DNA of 64,000 bases from DASXZH01 sp036502005. Its GTDB lineage: Bacteria > Armatimonadota > Fimbriimonadia > Fimbriimonadales > Fimbriimonadaceae. Below are positions 23,634-32,820 of the stretch, one piece after another. Where the stretch lies: positions 1-64,000 of the forward strand of contig DASXZH010000020.1 in the NCBI GenBank assembly GCA_036502005.1, read 5' to 3'. Every line of letters starts with the position of its first letter. Position 1 is the first letter of the stretch. The position numbers and the translations under genes are program-made. The notes beneath the pieces are model-generated. The model ran no database searches and had not been told where the DNA came from. It saw only the letters and a program-made list of their open reading frames with translations.

Positions 23634-24056
23634 ATGCCAAAGACCTGGAACGAGAAATACAATAATGGCAAAGAGCCGTTTGTTGGTCCTTCAATTCGAA
23701 AAATCTCGGGCTTTCCGCCGGGAACACAGATGTTGGTGCCGGTGCCGTCGCAAGTTGACCAATATATTCGCTCTATTCCTAGTGGCGAAGAACGGACTAC
23801 CGCACAAATGTCCAAAGATCTCGCACAATCCGCAGGTGCGGAGTTGACGTGCCCTATGTGCTGCGGCATGTTTCTGCGTATCTGCTCTGAAAAGGCTTTT
23901 GAGGATTACGCGGGCGGCGCTCCCATTGAAAGCATTACCCCATTCTGGAGGATGGTGAACTCAAAAAACCCAATCAGAAACAAGCTTTCTTTTGGAGTTG
24001 AGTTAGTGGACGCCATGCGCAGAAAAGAAGGCATCGAGCTTGCGGCCACGCACTAA
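23634..24056 (+). CDS. Uncharacterised protein, possibly alkyltransferase-like fold
   Basis: A 140-residue protein. RTTAQMSKDLAQSAGAELTC then PMCCGMFLRI and ITPFWRMVNSKNPI resemble the winged-helix arrangement of O6-alkylguanine transferases and ATL proteins (helix with a conserved TP-x-WR-type turn). The canonical PCHRV active site is not present; a Cys-x2-Cys-Cys (CPMCC) sequence occurs in a different position. I recall this as a family of uncharacterised proteins. A DNA-binding role is inference and an alkyltransferase reaction is not supported. Confidence 0.6.
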   Translation: MPKTWNEKYNNGKEPFVGPSIRKISGFPPGTQMLVPVPSQVDQYIRSIPSGEERTTAQMSKDLAQSAGAELTCPMCCGMFLRICSEKAFEDYAGGAPIESITPFWRMVNSKNPIRNKLSFGVELVDAMRRKEGIELAATH

Positions 24057-24068
24057 TAAACTCAACAC

Positions 24069-24890
24069 TTAATGCGCTAAAGCATGGGCATAACATAAGC
24101 TTGCGATGTCTGAGATTAGCTCCGGCCCGGCAGTGTCTTCCTGCAGCCCACGTGTCAAAACGGCCAGGACGAATGGCCCACGCGAAGGCGGATAAACGAT
24201 CCCAAAATCGTGGCAAATCATGGTCATGCTTCCCGTCTTGTTCGCCACGTTGGCATCTGCCGGAAGCTTGGCCGGGATGCTATTCAGGTAGAACTGCTGC
24301 CGCATGATGCCGATCATTGCCTCCGATGCGGCGGGCGAAACCACTTCCCCACGCGCCAGCTTGGCGGCAAGCGACATTAAGGCGCTAGCGGTGACTTTGT
24401 TGTTCATGCCTAAATTAAAGGCCTTCATATCCATCACTCCTCGCCGAACAACCAAATCCCGCAGGCCGATCTCTGCCATATAGGCATTCACGTTTTCTGC
24501 CCCCAGCAACTCCATCAGCAGGTTTGTGCCCAGGTTACTGCTGTGAGTGATCATCAGGGTGGCCACATCGATTAAGGGCGCATCCTCTTCAAGTAGCTGG
24601 TAGAGAGTCTTCTCGCCATCATCCTCAACCTCGGTTGTATAGGCCGAGCCGTCCGCCAAGCTGAAAAACTGGTTTCGGACCTTAACCTTGGAAACGAGGG
24701 AGACATTTCCAAGTTCTGCCTGGTGGAAAAGCTCGACCAGGACGGGCACCTTCATCGTACTTGCGGCGTGAAACGACTCGTCCGCGTCAATGAGCAGTTT
24801 TTCGCCTGTTTCGAGGTCTTGAAATGCGACCCCAACCGATTCGGCATGGCTATCTGCAATACGTTTTTCAATTGCGACTCCGAGGTGCAC
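24069..24890 (-). CDS. Class A beta-lactamase-like serine hydrolase, no signal peptide
   Basis: A 273-residue protein with the penicillin-binding fold motifs: S44-x-x-K47 (AASTMK), SSN at 117-119 in place of the usual SDN, and KTG at 218-220. The omega-loop Glu166 equivalent is not obvious. The N-terminus begins MHLGVAIEKRIADSHAESVG and is not a signal peptide, although class A enzymes act in the periplasm. GTG 24890 is preceded by TAGGAT with six-base spacing. A cytoplasmic serine hydrolase or amidase is more likely than antibiotic resistance. Confidence 0.82.
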   Translation of the reverse strand: MHLGVAIEKRIADSHAESVGVAFQDLETGEKLLIDADESFHAASTMKVPVLVELFHQAELGNVSLVSKVKVRNQFFSLADGSAYTTEVEDDGEKTLYQLLEEDAPLIDVATLMITHSSNLGTNLLMELLGAENVNAYMAEIGLRDLVVRRGVMDMKAFNLGMNNKVTASALMSLAAKLARGEVVSPAASEAMIGIMRQQFYLNSIPAKLPADANVANKTGSMTMICHDFGIVYPPSRGPFVLAVLTRGLQEDTAGPELISDIASLCYAHALAH

Positions 24891-24902
24891 GACACTATCC
24901 TA
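24891..24902 (-). promoter_or_regulatory. Beta-lactamase-like gene leaderless promoter (-10)
   Basis: The minus strand reads TAGGAT (24902-24897), six bases, then GTG at 24890. The hexamer is a moderate match to TATAAT, but the spacing matches the other cases. Confidence 0.4.
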
Positions 24903-24939
24903 CCGCTTGGAACAAATCAGACCAGGCGCGAGCAACCGG

Positions 24940-25170
24940 CTAGGCCTTGATCAGTCTTTGAACGACTCTATCCCCAACGGTTACGCTCACAGTATCGCCC
25001 GCTGGCCAGTCCATTCCGCGCTCAACAATTCCGTCCGAAAATACCACCCCACCCATTGGCATCTCCGAGGTTCGAGCCAGGGGCTGCCCTATCTTAACGC
25101 GCCCGCACACCAGATCGGCACCGGTTACGGGTGATGGGAAAGGCGACAGAACTACAAAGACAAGCTCCAT
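24940..25170 (-). CDS. Small uncharacterised protein
   Basis: A 76-residue protein starting MELVFVVLSPFPSPVTGADL. It is beta-rich, with no signal peptide, cysteine pair or catalytic motif beyond one Cys. The frame could begin at 25209, but the ATG at 25170 gives a more natural N-terminus. It lies 50 bases upstream of the beta-lactamase-like gene on the same strand and may be cotranscribed. The composition is that of a folded protein; the function is unknown. Confidence 0.5.
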   Translation of the reverse strand: MELVFVVLSPFPSPVTGADLVCGRVKIGQPLARTSEMPMGGVVFSDGIVERGMDWPAGDTVSVTVGDRVVQRLIKA

Positions 25171-25209
25171 GTCCGAAGGCCCAGGTAGGCGGGACAGTTG
25201 GTGTTCCAT

Positions 25210-25536
25210 TTGCAGGGTTACGGACCTTCAGCCCTATCGGAGCGGGGGATCGCAAGTTACCAGGCCTCCAGCCTTCGCTAAGTCAGCTCGACCCTTTGGG
25301 CCTGCTTCTTCGTGAAACGAACAAATGACTAGCCAGAAATCTTATTTTCAAGGAACTAAAGCTGCAGCTCGGCTGATAACAATCGGATGTGTGAATTCGA
25401 CCCTTATGTTGCCGAGTATGGAGACAAGCCACGCAAGCAAGCTTCCTGGTTTGAGCTAAAGCAAGCTTTAGCACTCCAGAGCTTCGCGACGGAAAGTCCT
25501 AGCAAACAATTCGGTAATCTGCGGTTCAAAGACGCC
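25210..25536. repeat. Non-coding region with family B repeat copy
   Basis: No convincing gene lies in these 327 bases. Bases 25254-25334 resemble 12735-12827: AAGTTACCAG, CAGCCTTCGCTAAGTC, CCCTTTGGGCCTG and a terminal CTAGCC are shared in the same order. An open frame starting at 25387 reads into the next gene, but the signal peptide begins at 25537. No promoter is obvious. Confidence 0.55.
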
Positions 25537-26097
25537 ATGAAATTTATCTATTCCGCTATTGCCTGTATTGGGATTTTCTGTTTCGCTAGTGCTGCCACTT
25601 TTCCGCAGGGTTCCGGCCAATCGGATGTTAGCAAGATTGTAGAGTCACGGCTGCCTGCGCTGGGTCACAGGAACTGGATCGTCATCGCCGATTCGGCCTA
25701 TCCGTTGCAGAATTCTCCAGGCGTAGAAACAATTACTGTCACCGAAGACCAAATCAAATGCGTAAAGGCCGTCCTTGCGGCGCTCGCGAAGACTAAGCAC
25801 GTTCGCCCTAACATCTTTCTGGACAAGGAAATCGATTTTGTACCAGAGAAGAGCGCGCCGGGCATAGATCGTTATCGCAAAGGGTTAGAAGCGGTCCTCT
25901 CCGGGCATAAGGCGGAAAAGCAGCTCCATGAAGACCTTATTGCAAAGCTTGACGAGGCCGGCAAGACCTTCCATATTCTGCTGATTAAGACCCCGCTGAC
26001 GATTCCTTACACAACCGTTTTCTTTCAGCTTCAGTGTGGCTATTGGTCTGACCAAGACGAAAGCGACCTACGCGAAGCGATGAAGGCAAAGGGCTAA
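25537..26097 (+). CDS. Secreted RbsD/FucU-like protein (putative sugar mutarotase)
   Basis: A 186-residue protein with a signal peptide MKFIYSAIACIGIFCFASA. The mature part contains LPALGHRNWIVIADSAYP, the LGH-(x)-IVIADAxxP signature of the RbsD/FucU mutarotase family, including the conserved His. It ends with TTVFFQLQCGYW, which in related sequences completes the sheet. RbsD/FucU enzymes interconvert anomers of ribose or fucose and are normally cytoplasmic. Here the signal peptide and the one-base overlap with the Tat-exported GH116 gene (TAATG) suggest an extracytoplasmic partner. The family assignment is moderately sure; catalysis is inference. Confidence 0.7.
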   Translation: MKFIYSAIACIGIFCFASAATFPQGSGQSDVSKIVESRLPALGHRNWIVIADSAYPLQNSPGVETITVTEDQIKCVKAVLAALAKTKHVRPNIFLDKEIDFVPEKSAPGIDRYRKGLEAVLSGHKAEKQLHEDLIAKLDEAGKTFHILLIKTPLTIPYTTVFFQLQCGYWSDQDESDLREAMKAKG

Positions 26098-28955
26098 TGG
26101 CCGACGGCCTTACGAGACGAGATCTGCTGAAGGTTGGAGGAGCAGCCTTGGCGGCCAGCGCTATTCCAGCACAAGCTAAGACCCGAGAATCCAAATCTAA
26201 GCCTCCTAACCTGAAGGATTTGTTAGAAAGGGGCGAGCCGGAGATTTATTCGGGCAACGAACTTACCTTTATCGGGCTTCCAATCGGCGGATTATTTTCG
26301 GGCACGGTGTACCTTGGCGGAGATGGCCAGCTTTGGAACTGGGATGTTTTCAATCAGGAGCATTTCGGATGCGTTGAGCGCCAACCCGCGCTTTTCATGG
26401 GTGATTCCCTAAGCGCCGGTGAGGGCGCAAACTATGTTGCTCCCGTTCGGCAGCAGTCGCCTTTCGCGCAAAGCTTTCGGCTCATGGTGGTAGGCGCGAT
26501 TACCAAAACGGTGCGCTTTGGTGATATTAGGTTTCGCGGCGAATACCCAATCGGGCGGGTGACTTATTCGGACGCGGACGCAGATGTTGAAATGTCGCTT
26601 GAGGCTTTCTCGCCATTCTGTCCGCTGGACGTGGAGAACTCTGCATACCCGGCAACGACAATGACGTTTACGGTCACCAACAAGGGCAGTTCTCCACTTG
26701 CGCTCAACCTTCACTATGCAAGCGAGAACCCAGTGTTGATCCACTCTCGCTCGGCTCGCGATGACTTTCAACTAAAGGCGGACGCGCTTCCAAACTACGG
26801 CGTTCAATTCTCGGCTTCCAGGCATTCTAAGACTGGCTCCGGACGATCTGTCCTTTTTGAAGATTGGTCTTCTGGCTCCTACGGGAAATGGAAAACCACG
26901 GGAACGGCCTTTGGCGATAGTCCGCGCAAGGTTTCGGAATTGCCCGGCTACATGGGGGACGTCAACGCTGGAACGACCTACGTCGTCAACAGCCACCAGA
27001 CGAGAAATGGAGAAAACGTCAATCAGGCGGATGCCCACCTTGGCACCCTTAGATCTCCGAACTTCACAATCGATTTGCCTTATATCAACATGCGTGTTGG
27101 TGGCGGGGACCATAAGGGCAAAACATGCATCAATCTGGTGGTGGATGGTGAGATTAAGCGGACTTGCACCGGCCATGCCAATAACCGCATGGGCTGGGAA
27201 TCGTTTAATGTCTCCGAGTTCAAGGGAAAAGAAGCTTATCTCGAAGTAGTCGACCAGGAGTCGGGCCCCTGGGGCAATATCTCTTTGGGCGAAGTCGTCT
27301 TCGCCGATGAACCCAGATTCGAAGAAGAGCTTGAATCGCTGCAGGATTTCGGCACCTTTTGCATTTGCGCTCTTGATGCAAATGAGGCCCAGGTAAACGT
27401 CGAAAAGGCAGAGGTAGGACGCAACTTTAATCTGAATCCCGGGCAGAGCGAAAGGGTCACCTTCATCGTTGCCTGGCATTTCCCAAACTGTGCCAAAAGC
27501 CTTCCTGGGAAACGCCAGTGGTATGCATCGCGGTGGAAAGATGCGAACGCCGTGGCAAGCGAGATAGCCTCCAGGTGGCCCGAACTCCAAGCCAAAACCC
27601 GGGATTGGAACAAGACTTGGTACGACTCGACTCTTCCCTACTGGTTCTTGGACCGAACCTTCATAAACACCAGCATTCTGGCTACCTCGACTTGCCATCG
27701 TTTGGACGAAGGCAGGTTCTATTTTTGGGAGGGCGTTGGGTGCTGCGCGGGTACGTGTACGCACGTTTATGGCTACGCCCAGGCTGTCGGGCGTGTGTTT
27801 CCTGAAGTCGAACGATACCTGCGCAAAGAAATTGATTTCGGGCGAGCCTTCCATAAAGACACGGGTGCGATCGACTATCGGGCAGAATTTGGCCCTTCAG
27901 TTGCTACGGATGGGCAGGCCAGCTGCATTCTGCGCACCTACCGAGAGCATCTTATGTCGCCGGACGATGGCTTCCTGCGCTCCATTTGGCCGCAGGTTAA
28001 GGGTGCGACGTCTTATCTCATTGCCCAGGATGCCAAGAAGGATGGAATTCTCACGGGCGCTCAGTATAACACCCTTGATACCGCTTGGTACGGGGAAATC
28101 GCTTGGATATCCTCGCTCTATATAGCGGCGCTTCGTGCAAGCGAAGCGATGGCTGTTTTAATGAGCGATCCGGATTTTGCAAAACAGTGCGGAGACCTGG
28201 CCACAGTAGGCTCGGACAAGCTTGTAAAGGATCTTTTTAACGGCGAGTATTTTATAAACAAGGTCGATCCGGCGCATCCAGAGGCGAACAACACCAACGT
28301 TGGCTGTCACATCGATCAGATCTACGGCCAGTCGTGGGCGCTCCAGGTTGGCTTGCCGCGTATTGTGCCCGAGAGACAGGCCGTCACTGCGCTGAAATCT
28401 TTGTTCAAATATAACTTTTACGAAGACGTTTGGGAATACCGCCGAAAGAACAAAGCGATCCCTGGTGGCCGCTGGTACGCGACTCCAAAAGAGGCTGGCC
28501 TTATCATGTGTAGTTTCCCCCGTGGGGGCGCAGACGCGGCTGCCGGCAAAGGCGGCGATGCCTGGGCGGTTGGGTATTTCAACGAGTGCATGACCGGCTT
28601 TGAGTATCAAGCAGCCGCCCACATGATTGCGGAGGGTCTACTCTTTGAAGGGTTGAGCGTGGTTAATGCGATCCACCAGCGCTATCACCCTTCGAAGCGC
28701 AACCCCTACAACGAGATCGAGTGTAGCGACCATTACGGAAGGGCGATGGCTTCTTACGGAGCTTACGTTTCGCTAACGGGATTCTATGCAAACGGGCCCG
28801 GGCACGAGATGACTTTTCATCCCAAGGCTTCGGGCGCCTTCCGCTGTGCATTGATTAACCCTTCCGGTTGGGGCACTTACACGCGGGCCAGCAACGGAAA
28901 AGAGTTGGTCGAATATAAGCAGAGGGTTGCCTTCACGGCAACCCAGAGCCTTTAG
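26097..28955 (+). CDS. Tat-exported GH116-family glycoside hydrolase
   Basis: A 952-residue protein. Residues 6-27 hold a twin-arginine signal (TRRDLLKVGGAALAASAIPA). LPIGGLFSGTVYLGGDGQLW starts the beta-sandwich N-terminal domain and VGCCAGTCTHVYGYAQAV with LFPELER-like FPEVERYL marks the (alpha/alpha)6 barrel. This is the architecture of GBA2-like glucosylceramidases and beta-glucosidases of GH116. E545 in YFWEG is the likely nucleophile and the Asp in NTLDTAWYGE the likely acid/base, by analogy. A beta-sandwich insert lies at about 260-420. It overlaps the upstream gene by one base and is probably translated from the same message. Confidence 0.88.
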   Translation: MADGLTRRDLLKVGGAALAASAIPAQAKTRESKSKPPNLKDLLERGEPEIYSGNELTFIGLPIGGLFSGTVYLGGDGQLWNWDVFNQEHFGCVERQPALFMGDSLSAGEGANYVAPVRQQSPFAQSFRLMVVGAITKTVRFGDIRFRGEYPIGRVTYSDADADVEMSLEAFSPFCPLDVENSAYPATTMTFTVTNKGSSPLALNLHYASENPVLIHSRSARDDFQLKADALPNYGVQFSASRHSKTGSGRSVLFEDWSSGSYGKWKTTGTAFGDSPRKVSELPGYMGDVNAGTTYVVNSHQTRNGENVNQADAHLGTLRSPNFTIDLPYINMRVGGGDHKGKTCINLVVDGEIKRTCTGHANNRMGWESFNVSEFKGKEAYLEVVDQESGPWGNISLGEVVFADEPRFEEELESLQDFGTFCICALDANEAQVNVEKAEVGRNFNLNPGQSERVTFIVAWHFPNCAKSLPGKRQWYASRWKDANAVASEIASRWPELQAKTRDWNKTWYDSTLPYWFLDRTFINTSILATSTCHRLDEGRFYFWEGVGCCAGTCTHVYGYAQAVGRVFPEVERYLRKEIDFGRAFHKDTGAIDYRAEFGPSVATDGQASCILRTYREHLMSPDDGFLRSIWPQVKGATSYLIAQDAKKDGILTGAQYNTLDTAWYGEIAWISSLYIAALRASEAMAVLMSDPDFAKQCGDLATVGSDKLVKDLFNGEYFINKVDPAHPEANNTNVGCHIDQIYGQSWALQVGLPRIVPERQAVTALKSLFKYNFYEDVWEYRRKNKAIPGGRWYATPKEAGLIMCSFPRGGADAAAGKGGDAWAVGYFNECMTGFEYQAAAHMIAEGLLFEGLSVVNAIHQRYHPSKRNPYNEIECSDHYGRAMASYGAYVSLTGFYANGPGHEMTFHPKASGAFRCALINPSGWGTYTRASNGKELVEYKQRVAFTATQSL

Positions 28956-28956
28956 T

Positions 28957-31900
28957 TTAGGGCGTAACCGTCAAGGTCGCCGCCTCAAATGGCGTCCCGT
29001 ATTTCGCGGTTATTGTAACTGCGGTCGACTTGGTAACGGCGACAGTGGTTATCACAAAGGTTGCCTTGTTGCCGACCACCTTCAAAGTGGCCGGGACTAC
29101 TGCCACAGCCGGATTGCTTGAGATTAGTTGGACGACATTCCCCAAGGGGGCAGAAAGGCCAGTAAGTGTTACGGTCGCCGTTGACGAGGTTCCACCCTTT
29201 ACCAAGGTTGGCAGAACGGTGATGGAAGCAACGATGGCCGGAGACACGGTTAGTGTTGCCGTTTTGGAAACGGTGCCAAGGGTCGCTGTAATCACAACCG
29301 GGACCGCTGCCGCTACACCCTTTGTGACAACAATAAATGTTGCCGAGGGGCCCGTAACGGTAACCGTCTTTGGAGGGCCGGCGATGCCGGGATTATTGGT
29401 TGCGAACGAGACCACGGTTCCGACCGGGCCCGCTGCTCCAGTTAGAGTCACCTTACCGACTGAGCTTATCCCGCCCGTTACAGCGGTTGGAGCCAAAGTA
29501 AGCAAGCTAAGAGCCGCGGGTGTAACTGTTAGCGTCGTAGTCACTGACGCGGTCCCCAGGGTCGCCTTTATAGTGGCTACCTGCGCGGTAGCAACCCCCG
29601 TCGTTGTAATCACAAATGGCGTTATGTTGCTTATCGTCGACAGTGGCACCGAAGTGGGGACGACGGCTGCCACATTCGTGGAAGTGAGAGTCGCCTTAAC
29701 TCCCGTCGTCGCGTGTCCATAGAGAGTAATGGTCCCCGCCACATTTGCGCCGCCTACGACGGAGGTTGGCAGAACCGAAACCGAGGTGAGTGTGGCAGGC
29801 AGCACCTGAATAGTCTTGTAAACAATGGTCGATCCTTGCGAAGCTAAGATATTCACGTTTATGGGTGCGGCCACCGTAAATGTTGCCACTGAAAAGGCTT
29901 CATAGGTGCTTCCCGCCGGCACCGTGATCTTCGGGACAGTTATAGCAACCGCCGAATTGCTGCTCCCCAGAGTAACCGCGACGCCCCCCGTGGGAGCGGC
30001 TCCGTTCAGATCTATGTCCGCCTGAACAGTTGCCCCACCCACCACGGTCAGGGGCAAAACCATGGTGGTTTCCGATGGAGGAACCAGCTCTAGAGTAGCC
30101 ATCTGCGTGCCGGTATCGTTGCTAGCGGTAATGTGGGCTGTCGTGTTTGCAGTTACTGGAGAAGTTGTCACCGTAAATTGAACTGAAGTCTTATTGGCAG
30201 GAACGGTAACTGTTGCCGGAACCTGAACAGCACCGGTGTTGTCAGAAGTTAGCTTCACGACGGCCCCGCTCGGACCGGATGAACCGGCCAGGGTGAGGGT
30301 GGCGAGCACGGAGTGGCTGCCCACAACGCTAGAGGCCGCCAACTTCAGAGATTGGACTCCATTGGGGAGAATGGTCATGATATCAGTCTGTGTTTGACCC
30401 TGATAGGTCATGTTAACGGCGATAGAGGTTGACGCCCCAACGGGAACGGATTGTACGTTAATCTCTACCGAGTTTTTGTTTGCGGGCACATCTACTGTTG
30501 AAGGCACCGGGAAAGCCGCGCTGTTACTGCTTAAGCTTATTTGGGCATTGAGAGGAGCGGCGGAGGACTCCAGCGTGATTGTCATAGCAACGTTAGAACC
30601 GCCTGTAAACTGGCCCGGAAATAATACATTAAGCCATTCCGGAGCAAAAGCAAAACCTGCGACAAACGCGTTCGTGACATTGGCCCCATTGTTCTTTTGC
30701 TGGAAGCTCGTGGAAGAAACGGGAATGGTGCCAGCAGTTCCGGCAATCATAGCATTTGTGTAGTTGAATGCGGCTACGCCATTGGCCACGTTGTTCTGCC
30801 CAAAGTAGGAACTATAAAGAAGCGTAGAAATATCGTTAGAAAGTTGGGCGACAAAGGCTGTCGCGACTGAGCCGGCTGTAGTCTGGTAGGCACCTGGTGA
30901 AAGGGGAAAGTCGGTGGATGTAGTCTGCCCGCAAATCGTGACTAGCGGAGCGCCGTAGTACCCTCCCTCCGAGATACCAAGAATCGTGTTAGAAGCGGTG
31001 CCCCCAAAAAAAGTTGAGAAGGGCAAGGATGAGAAGACGTTGTCAAACTCCGCAACGAACCCCTCAGACTGACCCCGATAAGTGGTTTGGAACGCGCCAC
31101 TTGTAACCGGAAAGTCGGTGGAAAGAGTTACCCCTGCGACGTAAACAGTTTCATCTGCCTTCTCATAGAACATCGAGTTGATTTGGTCATATCCACTTCC
31201 GCCGAGGTAGCTTGAGGCGTAAAGGGTCTTAGCATCAGGAGATAGATAGGCCCCAAAGCCTGTCGTCCCGCCCCCAGTGTTATTCGTTTTCTGATAGCCT
31301 AGGGCGAGGAAATCCGTTGAAGTAGTCGTTCCTGCAATGTACATTCCGTCCGGATAGGTTTCGTCGCCGGCGATCCCGTAAGCCGTCGCACTGCCCGTGG
31401 TACCGCCCACGTAACTACTGGCCTCCAGTGTTTTCATGTCGTCCGTAAACTTCGTCGCAAAAGCGCAGCCACCGTGTCCGCTTAAAATGCTTTTGTTTGT
31501 TGTCTGATAAGCGTTCGCGGTCACTTCGAAATCGGTGGCTTGCGTATGCCCTGCCGCAAAAACGTCTCCGCCAACGCCGTCGGTATTGACGGCGAAAACA
31601 AAGGATTCTCCATTGGTTCCACCCAGGTATGTGAGATTGGCAAGCTTCGTTCCGTCCGTTGTTAACTCGCCAAGAAAACCTGCGAATTCGCTGGAATTAG
31701 CGGATGATTGAACTGCGCCATCGGTGGTCAACAGTTCGGCTCCTAGCACCCCTCCGCCAAAAACGACGTGAGACTTGTTGTCTAGGGCAATGCTGTTGAT
31801 CTCCAATATTGTGCTGCTGGTCTGGTTACCGCCCTCAATAAAAGTTGACCAGTTTAGACCGCCTGAGCCGTTGAACGAAGAGATGAACCCTTGGTAGGAA

Positions 31901-32820
31901 GCGAACCCGTAGATCGTATCGTAAGCACCGGTTGTTGCTGGGAAGTCGGGGGATCCGGCGCGCCCACTGATATAGGTATTTGTTCCATCCGTAGCCACGC
32001 TTAATGCTTGGTCGCCCAGGGCTTGGGAGGCGGATCCGCCCAGATAGCTGCTGTACAGCAAGGGGTCGATCACTAGGATTTGGCTCCTGTCATATTTGCC
32101 AATATCAAACCTAACGGTGTTTCCGTCAACGATCATCTTGCAGCGAACGGGACGACACGCCGCGCCAACACCCTGATAAGCCAAGAGGTTGGTCTCGTCC
32201 ACGCTTCCCACCGAAGTCTTGATTCGTAAGCCTCCATCTGACAGGGCTGTGAGCTTCTCGGCTCCATCTATTTTCATGGCGATTTTGGATGGGTCGCCCT
32301 CCGGTTTCACGATGAGATCGTAACGTGGCACGCCTTGTTCAAAGTAGTAGCGGGCGGCAATGCCCTTATAGAGATCCTGCGTCTGGGCTTCTGAATAGCG
32401 CTTAACATCGCGTGTCCACACCGGCTTGCCTTTTCCGCCCCAGTAGTTGAACACGCCGCTCTCGGGCGCGTTGCCTTCGACGGAGCACGTGGCCGCGCTG
32501 GCTCCAGCAAAGCTAACACGCACCACGTCTCCTTTGCGTGCCGTTCTCGGTATATCAAATTTCGAGCTAACGATCTTCTGGATGGGTTCACGCGTGATCT
32601 TGTAAAAGTCGTAAACCGCCCCTTGGGAGGTAATCCACATATTCATGCCCGGCATTTGGGCAAGGAACTGGGCGCGTTTATCCCATTGGCCCTTGTTTTG
32701 GACAAAGGCCGGCCCAGGAACGCTGGGGGCTTTGGGGGTCAGATGTTGGACTTGAGAAAGTCCGGAAAGTGAAAGCGTGGCTACGAAGCACGAACACAGA
32801 AAGCGAGGATAGTTTTGCAT
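28957..32820 (-). CDS. Large secreted SBBP-propeller and Ig-like repeat protein
   Basis: A 1287-residue surface or secreted protein with a signal peptide (CFVATLSLSGLSQVQ). Residues about 38-250 resemble the N-terminal domain that precedes SBBP propellers (FVQNKGQWDKRAQFLAQ). From about 250 to 740 come repeated blades with patterns such as SSYLGGSGYDQINSM and STDFPVTSGAFQT, the SBBP beta-propeller repeat. The C-terminal ~540 residues comprise six Ig-like repeats, each with a VLPTSVVGGANVAGTITL-type start. It converges with the GH116 gene, one base apart. Adhesion or matrix function is inferred. Confidence 0.85.
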   Translation of the reverse strand: MQNYPRFLCSCFVATLSLSGLSQVQHLTPKAPSVPGPAFVQNKGQWDKRAQFLAQMPGMNMWITSQGAVYDFYKITREPIQKIVSSKFDIPRTARKGDVVRVSFAGASAATCSVEGNAPESGVFNYWGGKGKPVWTRDVKRYSEAQTQDLYKGIAARYYFEQGVPRYDLIVKPEGDPSKIAMKIDGAEKLTALSDGGLRIKTSVGSVDETNLLAYQGVGAACRPVRCKMIVDGNTVRFDIGKYDRSQILVIDPLLYSSYLGGSASQALGDQALSVATDGTNTYISGRAGSPDFPATTGAYDTIYGFASYQGFISSFNGSGGLNWSTFIEGGNQTSSTILEINSIALDNKSHVVFGGGVLGAELLTTDGAVQSSANSSEFAGFLGELTTDGTKLANLTYLGGTNGESFVFAVNTDGVGGDVFAAGHTQATDFEVTANAYQTTNKSILSGHGGCAFATKFTDDMKTLEASSYVGGTTGSATAYGIAGDETYPDGMYIAGTTTSTDFLALGYQKTNNTGGGTTGFGAYLSPDAKTLYASSYLGGSGYDQINSMFYEKADETVYVAGVTLSTDFPVTSGAFQTTYRGQSEGFVAEFDNVFSSLPFSTFFGGTASNTILGISEGGYYGAPLVTICGQTTSTDFPLSPGAYQTTAGSVATAFVAQLSNDISTLLYSSYFGQNNVANGVAAFNYTNAMIAGTAGTIPVSSTSFQQKNNGANVTNAFVAGFAFAPEWLNVLFPGQFTGGSNVAMTITLESSAAPLNAQISLSSNSAAFPVPSTVDVPANKNSVEINVQSVPVGASTSIAVNMTYQGQTQTDIMTILPNGVQSLKLAASSVVGSHSVLATLTLAGSSGPSGAVVKLTSDNTGAVQVPATVTVPANKTSVQFTVTTSPVTANTTAHITASNDTGTQMATLELVPPSETTMVLPLTVVGGATVQADIDLNGAAPTGGVAVTLGSSNSAVAITVPKITVPAGSTYEAFSVATFTVAAPINVNILASQGSTIVYKTIQVLPATLTSVSVLPTSVVGGANVAGTITLYGHATTGVKATLTSTNVAAVVPTSVPLSTISNITPFVITTTGVATAQVATIKATLGTASVTTTLTVTPAALSLLTLAPTAVTGGISSVGKVTLTGAAGPVGTVVSFATNNPGIAGPPKTVTVTGPSATFIVVTKGVAAAVPVVITATLGTVSKTATLTVSPAIVASITVLPTLVKGGTSSTATVTLTGLSAPLGNVVQLISSNPAVAVVPATLKVVGNKATFVITTVAVTKSTAVTITAKYGTPFEAATLTVTP

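Noticed and set aside
22725..24056. Integrated element at tRNA-Leu
   Set aside because: No integrase and no duplicated tRNA 3' end were seen. The neighbouring broken gene alone is not enough.
24069..24890. Antibiotic resistance gene
   Set aside because: It has no signal peptide and a changed SDN loop, so a housekeeping role is more likely.
26772..27854. Minus-strand 360-residue frame inside the GH116 gene
   Set aside because: It lies wholly opposite a well-supported enzyme and shows no domain.
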